Positions 45,753 through 54,988 of a DNA stretch of 64,000 nucleotides are shown here, piece after piece (position 1 is the first letter of the stretch; the number at the start of each line of letters is the position of its first letter). The notes under the pieces were generated by a model. It was not told the DNA's origin. It searched no databases and was given only the letters and a program-made list of their open reading frames with translations. The translations under genes and the position numbers were made by a program. The DNA is from Adlercreutzia sp. ZJ304 (lineage in GTDB: Bacteria; Actinomycetota; Coriobacteriia; Coriobacteriales; Eggerthellaceae): contig NZ_JAAKEG010000011.1 in NCBI RefSeq assembly GCF_011039075.1, positions 18,869 through 82,868 of the forward strand, in the 5' to 3' direction.

Positions 45753-46384
45753 AACGCCGCTTCAAAAGGGTCAGATTCCGATATTTCGGACTGACCCTTC
45801 GTAATTTCTATAAGTTTATCTATAAGCGCTTGCTGGTTGCCGGCAAGCGCTCTGAATTTCAAAGCCACATCCTGAGCAAAATTACTGTCTTGAAGTTTCG
45901 CCCCTGTGGGCTGCACCGCACGCAGCACTTGCTCGTATTGTGAGTACGGAACGCACAAAGACACATCGATACATTGCGATATGGTAACAACTTGCGCCAT
46001 ATCAACTGCCGCTTGTACTGCCCCTGAATACGCACGCACAAGACCACCTGTACCAAGCAGCGTGCCGCCAAAATAACGCGTTGTTACGCAAATAATGTCT
46101 GTAAGCTCTGCATGACGCAAAACATTCAAAGTAGGCATACCAGATGTACCGCTAGGTTCTCCATCATCTGAATATCGCACACGCTCAGATGCACCACCCA
46201 CGCCCCGCACAATATAGGCATATACGTTATGTCTGGCTTGCGCATGCTTAGTACGAACGCTTTCAAGAAATGCCAACGCTTCATCTTCAGTTGAAACTGG
46301 TGCTAGCTGCGCTATGAAGCGTGATTTTTTCTCTACAATTTCCGCCTCGGCAAAACCTTGTATTGTGCGATACGCTTGCGTCAT
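45749..46384 (-). CDS. YigZ/IMPACT family protein
   Basis: A 211-aa protein of the IMPACT family, whose bacterial members have no firmly established role. Visible are the N-terminal EIVEKKSRFIAQLAPV, the signature DDGEPSGTSGMPTLNVL and TRYFGGTLLGTGGLVRAYSG. A C-terminal DUF1949-like domain follows. The start at 46384 overlaps the ABC-F gene by 4 bp (ATGA), and its 3' end overlaps the convergent pfp by 4 bp. Confidence 0.92.
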   Translation of the reverse strand: MTQAYRTIQGFAEAEIVEKKSRFIAQLAPVSTEDEALAFLESVRTKHAQARHNVYAYIVRGVGGASERVRYSDDGEPSGTSGMPTLNVLRHAELTDIICVTTRYFGGTLLGTGGLVRAYSGAVQAAVDMAQVVTISQCIDVSLCVPYSQYEQVLRAVQPTGAKLQDSNFAQDVALKFRALAGNQQALIDKLIEITKGQSEISESDPFEAAF

Positions 46385-48276
46385 TGCCCTAGCCTTTCGG
46401 CAGCATCGAACCATTCCAGTTCTAGCTGCTCAATTGATTTTTCAAAGTCTGCTATTTCTTCCTGAATTGCACTTAGCAGTTGATAATCGGTTGGGTCGGC
46501 TTGCGCCAGTTCCTCTTGTTTGGAAGCTATTTTCTTGCGAAGTGTATCTATTTTTCCCTCGTTGGAAGTCATAAGCTTACGCAGTTTGCGCTGTTGACCA
46601 CCCGATAGTTTCTTATCAGCGACAGTATCAACTTCAGCGCTCGTTTCAGGTGTGCTCACAAAGCGAGTTCCGCAGGCGCTTTGCGCCGAGGACTGTTTGA
46701 GCGACTGAGCATTCCCGAAAGGAGCACCGAAACCCCCGGAACTCTCTGAAAGGTTTTCCGTAATTTGCAGATATTCATCAATACCACCGGGAAGATGGCG
46801 CAACTTGCCATCTATCAGCGCAAACTGATGATCGGTTACGCGCTCCATTAAATACCTGTCGTGCGTTACAAGCAGCAAAGTGCCCGGCCATCCATCCAGC
46901 AGACTTTCTACAGCAGCCAACATGTCAGTATCTAGGTCGTTACCGGGTTCGTCTAATATAAGCACGTTTGGCTGATCTAGCAAAATAAGCATCAAAGCCA
47001 GCCTGCGCTTTTGACCGCCCGACAAATCGCATATCGGTTCATTCAAATCGGCTTTGGAAAACTCTAGGCGCTCTAATAGCTGAGCTGGCGATTGTTCTCT
47101 GCCATCTAACATAATGCGGCGGGAATATCTACTTATAACTTCACGCACTCTATCACTACCAAGAGATGCAAGCTCATCTAAATGCTGCGAAAGTACAGCA
47201 AAGCGCACGGTCTGCCCTATTTTTATACGACCGCTGCTGGGCTGCAATTCGCCCTGAATCACTTGCAGTAATGTTGTTTTGCCCGCACCATTTTCTCCCA
47301 CAATTCCGTAGCGATCGCCCGGACCTATCATCCACGTTATATCGTCAAGCACACACCGCGCCGCGTTGTCTTCGCCTTCGCCTTCGCAAAATTGAACAGT
47401 TACATCCTCTAAATCTACCACTTGCTTTCCAAGGCGCGCCATTGCCATGCGCTTCAGTTCTAGCTGATTGCGCAAAGGCGGCACATCGGCAATTAAGGCA
47501 CGTGCAGCAGCCACATGAAATTTTGGCTTAGTTGCACGAGCGCGCGCACCGCGCGATAGCCATGCCAATTCACGACGCAACATATTCTGTCGTTTTGCTT
47601 CTGCTTGCGCAGCTATTCTTTCACGTTCAACTCGCTGCATTATGTACGCAGAAAAACCGCCCTCAAACGGCTCTATAGTGCCATCATGCACTTCCCACAT
47701 TTGCGTAGCCACTTCATCTAAAAACCAGCGGTCGTGCGTGACCACCAAAAGCGCCCCTTGACCGCTGCGCCAGCGAGTGCGCAGATGCCCAGCCAACCAC
47801 GTAATAGCGCGCATATCTAAATGGTTTGTAGGCTCGTCTAGCATTAACACATCCCACTCGCCTACCAGCAAGCGCGCTAAATCTGCACGGCGACGCTGAC
47901 CACCAGATAGCTCTTTAATATGCTGCTGCGGATCTATGTCGGATAGAAGCCCTGAAAGTACTCCGCGTATGCGGCTACTGGCAGCCCACACATATTCAGG
48001 AATATCTCCCAAAACCACCTGTTCTACAGTTGCATCAGCCGCTAGCGAATCGCTTTGACCAAGCACGCCCACACTTATGCCGTGCGTTCGCACCTCCCTA
48101 CCACTGTCGGGCTGCACATTGCCCGCCAATAGTCCCAAAAGTGTAGATTTTCCATCGCCGTTGCGCCCAACTATGCCAATACGATCGCCTGTATTTACCC
48201 CAACAGACACGTTCTCAAAAACGCGCTTTGTCGGAAAATCAACCGTAGCTTTCTCGCAACCTAAAAGAAATGACAT
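46381..48276 (-). CDS. ABC-F family ATP-binding protein
   Basis: A soluble ribosome-associated ABC-F ATPase of 631 aa. It has two ABC domains with Walker A GRNGDGKST and GENGAGKTT, signatures LSGGQRRR and LSGGQKRR, and Walker B plus Glu (LDEPTNHLD and LDEPGNDLD). A basic Arg/Ala-rich linker joins the domains, and a C-terminal coiled coil spans about 560-625 as in Uup. There are no membrane segments. The second LDEPGNDLD departs from the usual LDEPTNHLD, as in many Uup proteins. It is likely cotranscribed with yigZ. Confidence 0.93.
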   Translation of the reverse strand: MSFLLGCEKATVDFPTKRVFENVSVGVNTGDRIGIVGRNGDGKSTLLGLLAGNVQPDSGREVRTHGISVGVLGQSDSLAADATVEQVVLGDIPEYVWAASSRIRGVLSGLLSDIDPQQHIKELSGGQRRRADLARLLVGEWDVLMLDEPTNHLDMRAITWLAGHLRTRWRSGQGALLVVTHDRWFLDEVATQMWEVHDGTIEPFEGGFSAYIMQRVERERIAAQAEAKRQNMLRRELAWLSRGARARATKPKFHVAAARALIADVPPLRNQLELKRMAMARLGKQVVDLEDVTVQFCEGEGEDNAARCVLDDITWMIGPGDRYGIVGENGAGKTTLLQVIQGELQPSSGRIKIGQTVRFAVLSQHLDELASLGSDRVREVISRYSRRIMLDGREQSPAQLLERLEFSKADLNEPICDLSGGQKRRLALMLILLDQPNVLILDEPGNDLDTDMLAAVESLLDGWPGTLLLVTHDRYLMERVTDHQFALIDGKLRHLPGGIDEYLQITENLSESSGGFGAPFGNAQSLKQSSAQSACGTRFVSTPETSAEVDTVADKKLSGGQQRKLRKLMTSNEGKIDTLRKKIASKQEELAQADPTDYQLLSAIQEEIADFEKSIEQLELEWFDAAERLGQ

Positions 48277-48297
48277 TAACGCTCCGTCCGCTTTTGT

Positions 48298-49128
48298 TTA
48301 TAGCCGCGCAGCTTTCAGCGCCGCTATCTCCGCCGCCCAACCCGACAAATTATCTTGCGGAGTTTCTAGAAAAAACGGCAGACTGCGCAGCGCTTCATGG
48401 TTTATAACTGCCGTAAGAACTTCAAAGCCTATCTCTCCTTCGCCAATTCTAGCGTGACGGTCTTTGTGCGCTCCGCAAATGTTTTTTGAATCGTTTAAAT
48501 GTATGGCGTGCAGGCGGTCCAAACCTACAATTCTGTCGAATTCCTCTAGCACGTCATCTAAGTGTGCAATGTTATAACCACCATCCCAAACATGACACGT
48601 ATCCAAGCAAACTCCCACATGATCACTTAATTCAACCTGAGCAATTATTTGCGCCAATTCAGTAAAAGTAGCACCAACTTCGCTGCCTTTTCCTGCCATA
48701 GTTTCCAGCAATAACAACGTAGTTTGCTCTGGGCGCAAAACCTTATTCAGCGCATCGGCAATCAGGCGAATCCCCACATCGGCTCCCTGCCCCACGTGGC
48801 ATCCCGGGTGCATGTTATACATTTGACATGGTGTAGCTTCCATACGCTGCAAATCGTCAGCCAACACTTCAAGCGCAAATTCGCGGGTTTCGGGCTTTTT
48901 TGATGCGGGATTCAAGGTGTAGGGCGCATGAGCCAGAAAACAAGTTATGCCTGCCTCTTGCGCAAGCGCGTTAAACGACGCAACATCTGCGGGATCTATA
49001 GGTTTTGCCTTGCCACCACGAGGGTTGCGCGTAAAAAACTGAAAAGTATTAGCCTCAATAGATAAAGCATCTTTTGCCATTTGACTATACCCTTTCGCGC
49101 TAGACAAATGACATCCTATTGTGAACAT
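48298..49128 (-). CDS. nfo: Endonuclease IV (AP endonuclease)
   Basis: Cleaves DNA at abasic sites with three zinc ions. The 276-aa TIM-barrel protein carries the metal-ligand motifs: [47 protein letters not shown] with [13 protein letters not shown], and FFLETP at the C-terminus. It is normal length and follows the same strand as the ABC-F gene with a 21-bp gap. Confidence 0.96.
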   Translation of the reverse strand: MFTIGCHLSSAKGYSQMAKDALSIEANTFQFFTRNPRGGKAKPIDPADVASFNALAQEAGITCFLAHAPYTLNPASKKPETREFALEVLADDLQRMEATPCQMYNMHPGCHVGQGADVGIRLIADALNKVLRPEQTTLLLLETMAGKGSEVGATFTELAQIIAQVELSDHVGVCLDTCHVWDGGYNIAHLDDVLEEFDRIVGLDRLHAIHLNDSKNICGAHKDRHARIGEGEIGFEVLTAVINHEALRSLPFFLETPQDNLSGWAAEIAALKAARL

Positions 49129-49286
49129 GACCCTCTCCTCTGAATTCGGCTATGCGCAAAACCCAAACGCTTTAAAACATTACCAAACATAGAACTACAA
49201 ACAAATTCTAGATGCTTCATATTACGACAAACGATAGAATACCTCTTTAATTAAAAAGCATACTGCCTGTATCGGAGGTATTCTGC

Positions 49287-50228
49287 ATGCCGTCGAAGCG
49301 CTGCGAAGTTCGTTTTCTTGCTGCATTACTGCTTGCGCTGACGCTTGCGTTTGGGTGTTTGCCGGGTTGCTTGCCCACGCCGCAAAAAGCTACACCACCA
49401 GTCGCAACAAGCACAACCAGCAGTTCGGCTGATAACTCCAGTTCCACCGATAACTCCAGTTCAGCTAATGCTCCTGCAGAAGCGCACCCTAATGCAATAA
49501 CGAATCGCGCACTAGACAACACAACACAAATTGCCACAATTACTCAAAACATTGAGTCTATCCAAGCACTTCCCGCTTTTACCGAAGCGCCGGGTGTATA
49601 CATAAATGGCAACATTCCTTCATTTACAAGCGAAGACTTAGCTCTTCCATATGGAACGGAAAACTACGGACAACTAGACCAACTAGGGCGATGCACAGCC
49701 GCAATAGCTATGGTGGGTCCAGAAACCGAACCGACCACCAAACGCGGTAACATATCGCATATTCACCCCAGCGGTTGGGTGCAGGCGCGATATCCCGAAA
49801 TAGGGCTTGACCACTTATATGAGCGCAGCCATATGATTGCCCATTGTCTAACAGCTGAAGATGCAAACGAGTGCAATTTAATAACTGGTACAAATTATAT
49901 GAACCAAGGTGCCATGCAAAAACTTGAGCAAAAGATGAATGTTTTTGTAGATTCTACCGGCAATCATATTTTGCTGCGCGTAACGCCAGATTTTCACAAT
50001 GAAGAACTGGTTGCACGAGGCGTGCAAATGGAAGCATATTCGCTGGAAGACGATGGCGAAGCAATTTGTTTCAATGTGTATCTATACAACGTACAACCGG
50101 GCGTTCAGATAGACTATTCCACAGGACAAAGCCAAGTTGCAACGTCTACCGCATACAATAACTGCGATCCGCAAAACAACGGGATTCACAATGCACACAG
50201 ACATCACCAGAATCCAAATACTCTTTAG
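49287..50228 (+). CDS. Secreted DNA/RNA non-specific endonuclease (EndA type), lipoprotein
   Basis: A 313-aa protein. The signal peptide ends in the lipobox LPGC (about residue 28). A Ser/Thr-rich linker of about 45 residues, with a short repeat of SSSADNSSSTDNSSSA type, precedes the Endonuclea_NS_2-like domain. That domain has the ERSHMIAHCL catalytic motif (the His of RSH) and LITGTNYMNQGAM, which supplies the metal-binding Asn. The family degrades extracellular DNA for nutrition, uptake or competition. GGAGG precedes the ATG. The next gene starts inside its 3' end. Confidence 0.88.
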   Translation: MPSKRCEVRFLAALLLALTLAFGCLPGCLPTPQKATPPVATSTTSSSADNSSSTDNSSSANAPAEAHPNAITNRALDNTTQIATITQNIESIQALPAFTEAPGVYINGNIPSFTSEDLALPYGTENYGQLDQLGRCTAAIAMVGPETEPTTKRGNISHIHPSGWVQARYPEIGLDHLYERSHMIAHCLTAEDANECNLITGTNYMNQGAMQKLEQKMNVFVDSTGNHILLRVTPDFHNEELVARGVQMEAYSLEDDGEAICFNVYLYNVQPGVQIDYSTGQSQVATSTAYNNCDPQNNGIHNAHRHHQNPNTL

Positions 50229-52077
50229 AAGTAGTGCGATACTGACTTGCTTCGTATCGCTAGCAATGATCGTTCCTGCAATAGCTTTAATGTTTAACGT
50301 ACCCGTAATGGGCTGGATGATTCCATTCGCATTCCTACTAGGCGTGCTTATAGTTGCCCTAGCAGCCAAAAGCGGCTCTGCGAAAATTACGCTTTACGCT
50401 TGCGGCATAGCTTTAGTAAGCCTAGTTCTGTGCACATTAATTTGTGGTGCATTCTTTGACTTTTCGTATGACGGAAACACACATCATAAAGAAGCGGTGG
50501 TATTTTTAGCGCAAGGATGGAATCCGCTGCGCGAGTCTGTTGCCAGCTGGCGCGGCTTTCAAGAACTTTACCCCAATGGCAGCATGATTCAGCTATGGAT
50601 AGACCACTATGCGCGCGGACCGTGGCTTTTCGGCGCAGCAATGTATGACTTAACGGGGTGGATAGAAACCGGCAAGTCATACACACTGATATCAATGGTT
50701 GCAGCGGGATGCATGTTAGGCGCAATGCTTAGCGGACGTGGCTTTGCTGGTTGGCAATGCGTACTGCTTGCATTGCTTGCAGCGGTAAATCCGATAACTG
50801 TACCGCAATTTATCACGTTTTATAACGACGCATTTCTTATGATGTCGCTTTTTGCAGTGTTGCTTAGCCTATACATTGTGGCACTTAGAAAAAACAGCTT
50901 ACAAAATGATGTGATATCAGAAGTATCAGTGCCATCGGATAGCGCATTTCGTATAAGCTTGCTGGTGTTTGCATTCGCGTTTATATCGTGCGTGCAAGCC
51001 AAATTCACTGGATTGGCGTATGCCGGTTTATTTTCAGTCGCATTTTTGGTGTTATATGCGGTGCAGGCTGTGCAAAGCCGCAAGGGTTGCATTAACGACG
51101 GTGCGGACTCGCGCACGCGTGCTGCCGCCGAAATTGTCAGCGCCGAAATTGATGCCGATAAAATTGCGCAAGATTGCAAAAACTTTGCCCTAAAGCGTTT
51201 CTTACTAATGGGCATACTTATGCTTAGCACGCTTATTGTTTCGGTTTGCGTTGTTGGCTATAGCCCCTATATAACAAACTTCTTAAATGCCGGGCATCCA
51301 TTCTATCCGCTTATGGGCGAAGGCGCCGTTGACATTATGACAGCCAACAGCCCAGCAATATTCGCCAATATGAACACGCTACAAAAAGAATTTGTGTCGC
51401 TGTTTTCGCCACTTGCTAGCCCTGAAGTAACCGACGACTACGAATTGGCGCTAAAGTTGCCGCTTAGCATCAGTTTCAGCGAACTAAGGCAAATGCCCGC
51501 AAACGATTCGCGCATAAGCGGATTCGGTTTACTGTATAGCGCAATTGCTATCGTGAATTTCATATGCGTTATCCCAATGCTAATAATTAGCCGCAAGCGC
51601 TGGAATGTATTTTTCATGGGATGCGTTGCGTATTATGCGTGCGTAGTGGCGCTAGTGTTCATTTTTAGCGACGGCTGGTGGGCGCGATATAGCGGGTACA
51701 GATATTTCTCTAGTATTATTTTGCTAGCGTTTATGTTTAAACTGCTAAACGAACGAAATTGCCGCATCATTAATTACCGCTTCGTTAAACCAGTTGCGGT
51801 GCTGTTTGCCGCACTATTGGTGGCAAATACCGCACTTTTCTTAGTATTGAATACCAGCGTGCAATATGTCAGATCTTGCGCCCTAAACAGCCAGCTTATG
51901 CACCTGAAGCAGGAAGTTGACAATGGTGCCGAGCTGCATCTAGCTTCAGAAAATCAAGAACTTGGATTACTGTTCAACCTAGACTCTATGGGGGCTAGAT
52001 ATATATATGATGGTCCCGTTACGGAAGATTTCGCCCCCACCGGTGCCACCCACAGATTCTTATACAGGCTTGATTAA
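50191..52077 (+). CDS. Multi-spanning membrane protein, GT-C glycosyltransferase-like
   Basis: A 628-aa protein with about twelve hydrophobic segments. The first large loop after the early helices contains an Asp-rich motif (FFDFSYDGNTHHKEAV), as is common in GT-C glycosyltransferases that act on lipid-linked sugars. A short C-terminal extracytoplasmic part follows the last helix. Start 50191 gives an N-terminus just before helix 1 and overlaps the nuclease gene by 38 bp; an earlier ATG at 50137 is possible. Function is inferred from architecture only. Confidence 0.7.
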   Translation: MHTDITRIQILFRSSAILTCFVSLAMIVPAIALMFNVPVMGWMIPFAFLLGVLIVALAAKSGSAKITLYACGIALVSLVLCTLICGAFFDFSYDGNTHHKEAVVFLAQGWNPLRESVASWRGFQELYPNGSMIQLWIDHYARGPWLFGAAMYDLTGWIETGKSYTLISMVAAGCMLGAMLSGRGFAGWQCVLLALLAAVNPITVPQFITFYNDAFLMMSLFAVLLSLYIVALRKNSLQNDVISEVSVPSDSAFRISLLVFAFAFISCVQAKFTGLAYAGLFSVAFLVLYAVQAVQSRKGCINDGADSRTRAAAEIVSAEIDADKIAQDCKNFALKRFLLMGILMLSTLIVSVCVVGYSPYITNFLNAGHPFYPLMGEGAVDIMTANSPAIFANMNTLQKEFVSLFSPLASPEVTDDYELALKLPLSISFSELRQMPANDSRISGFGLLYSAIAIVNFICVIPMLIISRKRWNVFFMGCVAYYACVVALVFIFSDGWWARYSGYRYFSSIILLAFMFKLLNERNCRIINYRFVKPVAVLFAALLVANTALFLVLNTSVQYVRSCALNSQLMHLKQEVDNGAELHLASENQELGLLFNLDSMGARYIYDGPVTEDFAPTGATHRFLYRLD

Positions 52078-52267
52078 ATAAAAGAGCTAACTGCAACTCA
52101 TTCTGTCTGGAAGTTTCGCAATTACCTAACTTTGTGTGTAACGGCATATCTTCCGTTTCCGCAATAAGGCATCCCAATCTATTACGGGAAGTTTAACGGG
52201 CAGTTTAGGCTGTTATGATTCGGCTATAGATTGGCAAATATCTCGAGGATAGAAGGGAGATCCCGTA

Positions 52268-52567
52268 ATGGATATCAGCGAGGCGATGAAAAACCAGATA
52301 ACCGCAAAAGGTTACGACCTCGATAACGTTGAACTTCTTGAAATACGAGGAAAGTTTGACAAACAAGTAGTGGGATCCTACACCGAAGGTGTATTCAAAG
52401 CCGGAGATGGCAGTTACTTTAAGTGCGGCGAAGGTATGCCGAAGTCAAATTACGAGCTGCGTGCGGGACTGCTTGTGCGAGCAGGCACAAAGCTGTTTGA
52501 AATTACCGAAGAAGAAGCCAATGAATGGCTGAAGAACACGGACATGTCGATATATCCCGTTCAATAA
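52268..52567 (+). CDS. Small hypothetical protein
   Basis: A 99-aa acidic soluble protein. Helix- and strand-rich segments surround a Gly-rich middle (KAGDGSYFKCGEGMPKS). AGAAGGGAGATC lies directly upstream of the ATG. It is monocistronic, with a strong hairpin 4 bp after the stop. No family is recognised. Confidence 0.7.
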   Translation: MDISEAMKNQITAKGYDLDNVELLEIRGKFDKQVVGSYTEGVFKAGDGSYFKCGEGMPKSNYELRAGLLVRAGTKLFEITEEEANEWLKNTDMSIYPVQ

Positions 52568-52570
52568 AAC

Positions 52571-52628
52571 AAACGAAGGGATAATGTTATTGCGCAGCAA
52601 TAAACCATGCGTTATCCCTTCATCGTTT
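52571..52628 (+). terminator. Two-tier hairpin terminator
   Basis: The outer stem (AACGAAGGGATAA at 52572-52584 with TTATCCCTTC-AT-CGTT) encloses a second perfect stem TTATTGC-GCA-GCAATAA. It is followed by TTTAG. It lies between the convergent small gene and the Fic gene. Confidence 0.65.
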
Positions 52629-52675
52629 AGTTCTTCATCCAGCTATCTTTATGCGCAACATGCATACTAAAAGCA

Positions 52676-53965
52676 TCAGCGAAACGCCGACTCCCGCGAA
52701 ATAAGCTCAGTCGGAATAATTTTTCCCGATAGCGACTTAACCATATTGAGCGCATCGGGCGATTCAAAACACCGATTGCGAGTATTCTTGTTCATAGGTC
52801 TAAGTATTTCGGCTTCTACAAGTTGATGAATAGCATCATTAGCCGCCGAAAATCCTTTACCGGTAGCATCCATCACGGTAGCCACTGTAATTATTGGCTT
52901 TCCGGGAAGTTCCTGCAAAACAAGGTCGATCACGCTTCCCTTTCGCATGCCCGGCAATCGCCTGAGCCATTTTTCTTCCATATCGGTTATCTGATCCATA
53001 AGCGAACGGACAAGGCTAACTGAAAAAGCCATGCATTCCGCACAATGAAATGTCCATCTATCAAGAGCCATAGCTGCTTCTCGCTCGCTGAACGGCTTAT
53101 TCGCCCGATAAGGGAACAAAAGCTGAGCATGGTCGCGCACATTCATAGCGGGAACAACCGCTATTGGAGGAATTATGTGGTTATAAAACAAGCGCCTTTT
53201 CATAATCATGTGGGCAAAAGCGCGTCCGGTGCGATCCATACCAGTTTTGAACGGTCGAATTGCTTCTAAATGAAAATGAGCAACAGCAGCTTGAGTAGTA
53301 GGAGAAAGATTGTTTCCGTTGCAAAAACTCATCAGATCATCAATAAGCATGGGAATGCGATCTGGTTCCGGGGCAATATATATGTTCTTTACAACCCCAG
53401 AAAAAGCCATGCGCATCCGATAGGGCTGCTCGCGAAAGTGCATTTCCTCGTCTGCCTGCTCCCCTTCTTCATACATAATCTGACTATGCAGGCGCAACAA
53501 AGTATTGCGATCGAATGTGAAATTAGCCGTCCCGCAAGCTATATCTTGAATAGCGGCGCAATAGCGCACAGCTGCTTGCGACGCGCGCTGAGTATTATCG
53601 CCTGCTATTTTGCCGCACGAAAGCGCAGAATCGTAGCCATAGCGTTTCGCATGCCGCAACGCCTCTGCCTCTATAAGAAGCATGGTTTCAATATCGGGTG
53701 CGGTACCATCAACGCATATGGTAGCCATAGCCTCCAAATGCGCAAGCAAAACACGCAGCGCATGATTATATGGGTAGCGAACACTACGTTCGTCAATACG
53801 CGCATACTTAATTTCAGCATCAGCCATAGTGCCAAGTGTTTTGTTCTGAAAAACAAAATTCCGATTACTGAAAGGACGCGGCGAATAAACGCTTCCCATA
53901 GTAGGTTTTTGAGCTTCATGAACAGCATTCAATGGATCTTCAGTAACCATTTGGACACCAATCAC
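52676..53965 (-). CDS. Fic-family protein with altered active-site motif
   Basis: A 429-aa protein with Fic core and C-terminal winged helix. Fic enzymes transfer AMP or other groups using HPFx(D/E)GNGRxxR. Here the region reads IRPFKTGMDRTGR (about residues 236-248): the catalytic His is Arg237, the acidic metal residue is Lys, and GN is MD, while both Arg of the anion hole remain. The surrounding helices (HFHLEAI and AHMIMKRR) are Fic-like. The start is uncertain: 53965 or 53950, with no good ribosome-binding site. Enzymatic AMPylation is doubtful. Confidence 0.8.
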   Translation of the reverse strand: MIGVQMVTEDPLNAVHEAQKPTMGSVYSPRPFSNRNFVFQNKTLGTMADAEIKYARIDERSVRYPYNHALRVLLAHLEAMATICVDGTAPDIETMLLIEAEALRHAKRYGYDSALSCGKIAGDNTQRASQAAVRYCAAIQDIACGTANFTFDRNTLLRLHSQIMYEEGEQADEEMHFREQPYRMRMAFSGVVKNIYIAPEPDRIPMLIDDLMSFCNGNNLSPTTQAAVAHFHLEAIRPFKTGMDRTGRAFAHMIMKRRLFYNHIIPPIAVVPAMNVRDHAQLLFPYRANKPFSEREAAMALDRWTFHCAECMAFSVSLVRSLMDQITDMEEKWLRRLPGMRKGSVIDLVLQELPGKPIITVATVMDATGKGFSAANDAIHQLVEAEILRPMNKNTRNRCFESPDALNMVKSLSGKIIPTELISRESAFR

Positions 53966-54114
53966 GCGATTGCCTACAGCAAATCTTTAAGGCAAATACT
54001 CGCCCAACGATTAACAGTACCTATCAACTAGCAGCAATTACAATAAGAAACGATCAGCCTATCTAGGATTCGCCCAATACTCATCCAAAAAGCGAACAAA
54101 TAGATGCACACATA

Positions 54115-54570
54115 TTAAAGAGCACCTATATTATCCTGTACAACCTCAAAACGCTCTCCATTAATGCCGCGGAAAAACATGATTATTAGATTCAAGCCTT
54201 TATCCCCATAAGCAGAAAATATTGTTGAATCGTCTAGCTGTCGGTCAAATTCTATTGAAGTTGCAAATGGACCAGCTTCAATAGGTATGGAAAGTTCATT
54301 GAGTTTCTGCTCGAAGGCTTCCATGTTATCCACGCGAAATGAGATGTGATTCTGCGTGGATGCTGCCCCTTTTAGTGTTTCTTTATCCTCCTGCTCAAGC
54401 AATTCTAAAATAATATTATCCCCAGCTTTAATCCAAGCCATATATAGCGGCTTATCGCCCTCCATTGCTTGCGTCTTAAATAGCAGTTCAAACCCAAGAT
54501 TCTCGTACCAGAGGATCGTTTCATCTATGTTATTACAGTATATACCACCATGATGTAGATTCTTCAGCAT
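54115..54570 (-). CDS. VOC family protein (glyoxalase/bleomycin-resistance fold)
   Basis: A 151-aa protein. Two beta-alpha-beta-beta-beta modules are visible, with candidate metal ligands His (LHHGGIYCNNID), Glu (IILELLEQE) and His (STQNHISF). The substrate is unknown; the family includes lactoylglutathione lyases, epimerases and dioxygenases. The ATG at 54570 is preferred over a TTG two codons upstream. A purine-rich GGGGTGAA precedes it. It is a single gene on the minus strand. Confidence 0.85.
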   Translation of the reverse strand: MLKNLHHGGIYCNNIDETILWYENLGFELLFKTQAMEGDKPLYMAWIKAGDNIILELLEQEDKETLKGAASTQNHISFRVDNMEAFEQKLNELSIPIEAGPFATSIEFDRQLDDSTIFSAYGDKGLNLIIMFFRGINGERFEVVQDNIGAL

Positions 54571-54988
54571 TCTCAATTCACCCCATTCTCCTAATTGGTC
54601 TATATAGCCTATATAGGCAATTCGCAGACCACCTCTATCCTAGATAATACGCGCCAAACAAGGTGCCTTTTACGATTTACCAAAAGTCCTTTTATGTATT
54701 GCGGTCTGTTGCTTAAACAGCAATATTCCACCCCGCTCTTCAGATTGCCTGTTGCGGTTTATAAGGCAAAAGCGAATAGGTGTGCACATTATTTAACGAC
54801 ATATTGCGAAGGTCTTTTTGCCTCCTTATGGTGATAGAAGTCGAATAAATTCGCAGAGCAAACTAGGGGGCCCAAGTATGTTCTGCGAATCCCTTTTCAA
54901 TACAAAAGATAGGCCAACTAATCATCTCGACCACCTTTTCACACATAGTTCGACAAAAAACGCCGGACTAAAAAAGAGAGGAGAAGAA

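Noticed and set aside
53270..54031. A 253-codon plus-strand frame antisense to the Fic gene
   Set aside because: Composition is that of an antisense frame and the Fic domain on the minus strand accounts for the sequence.
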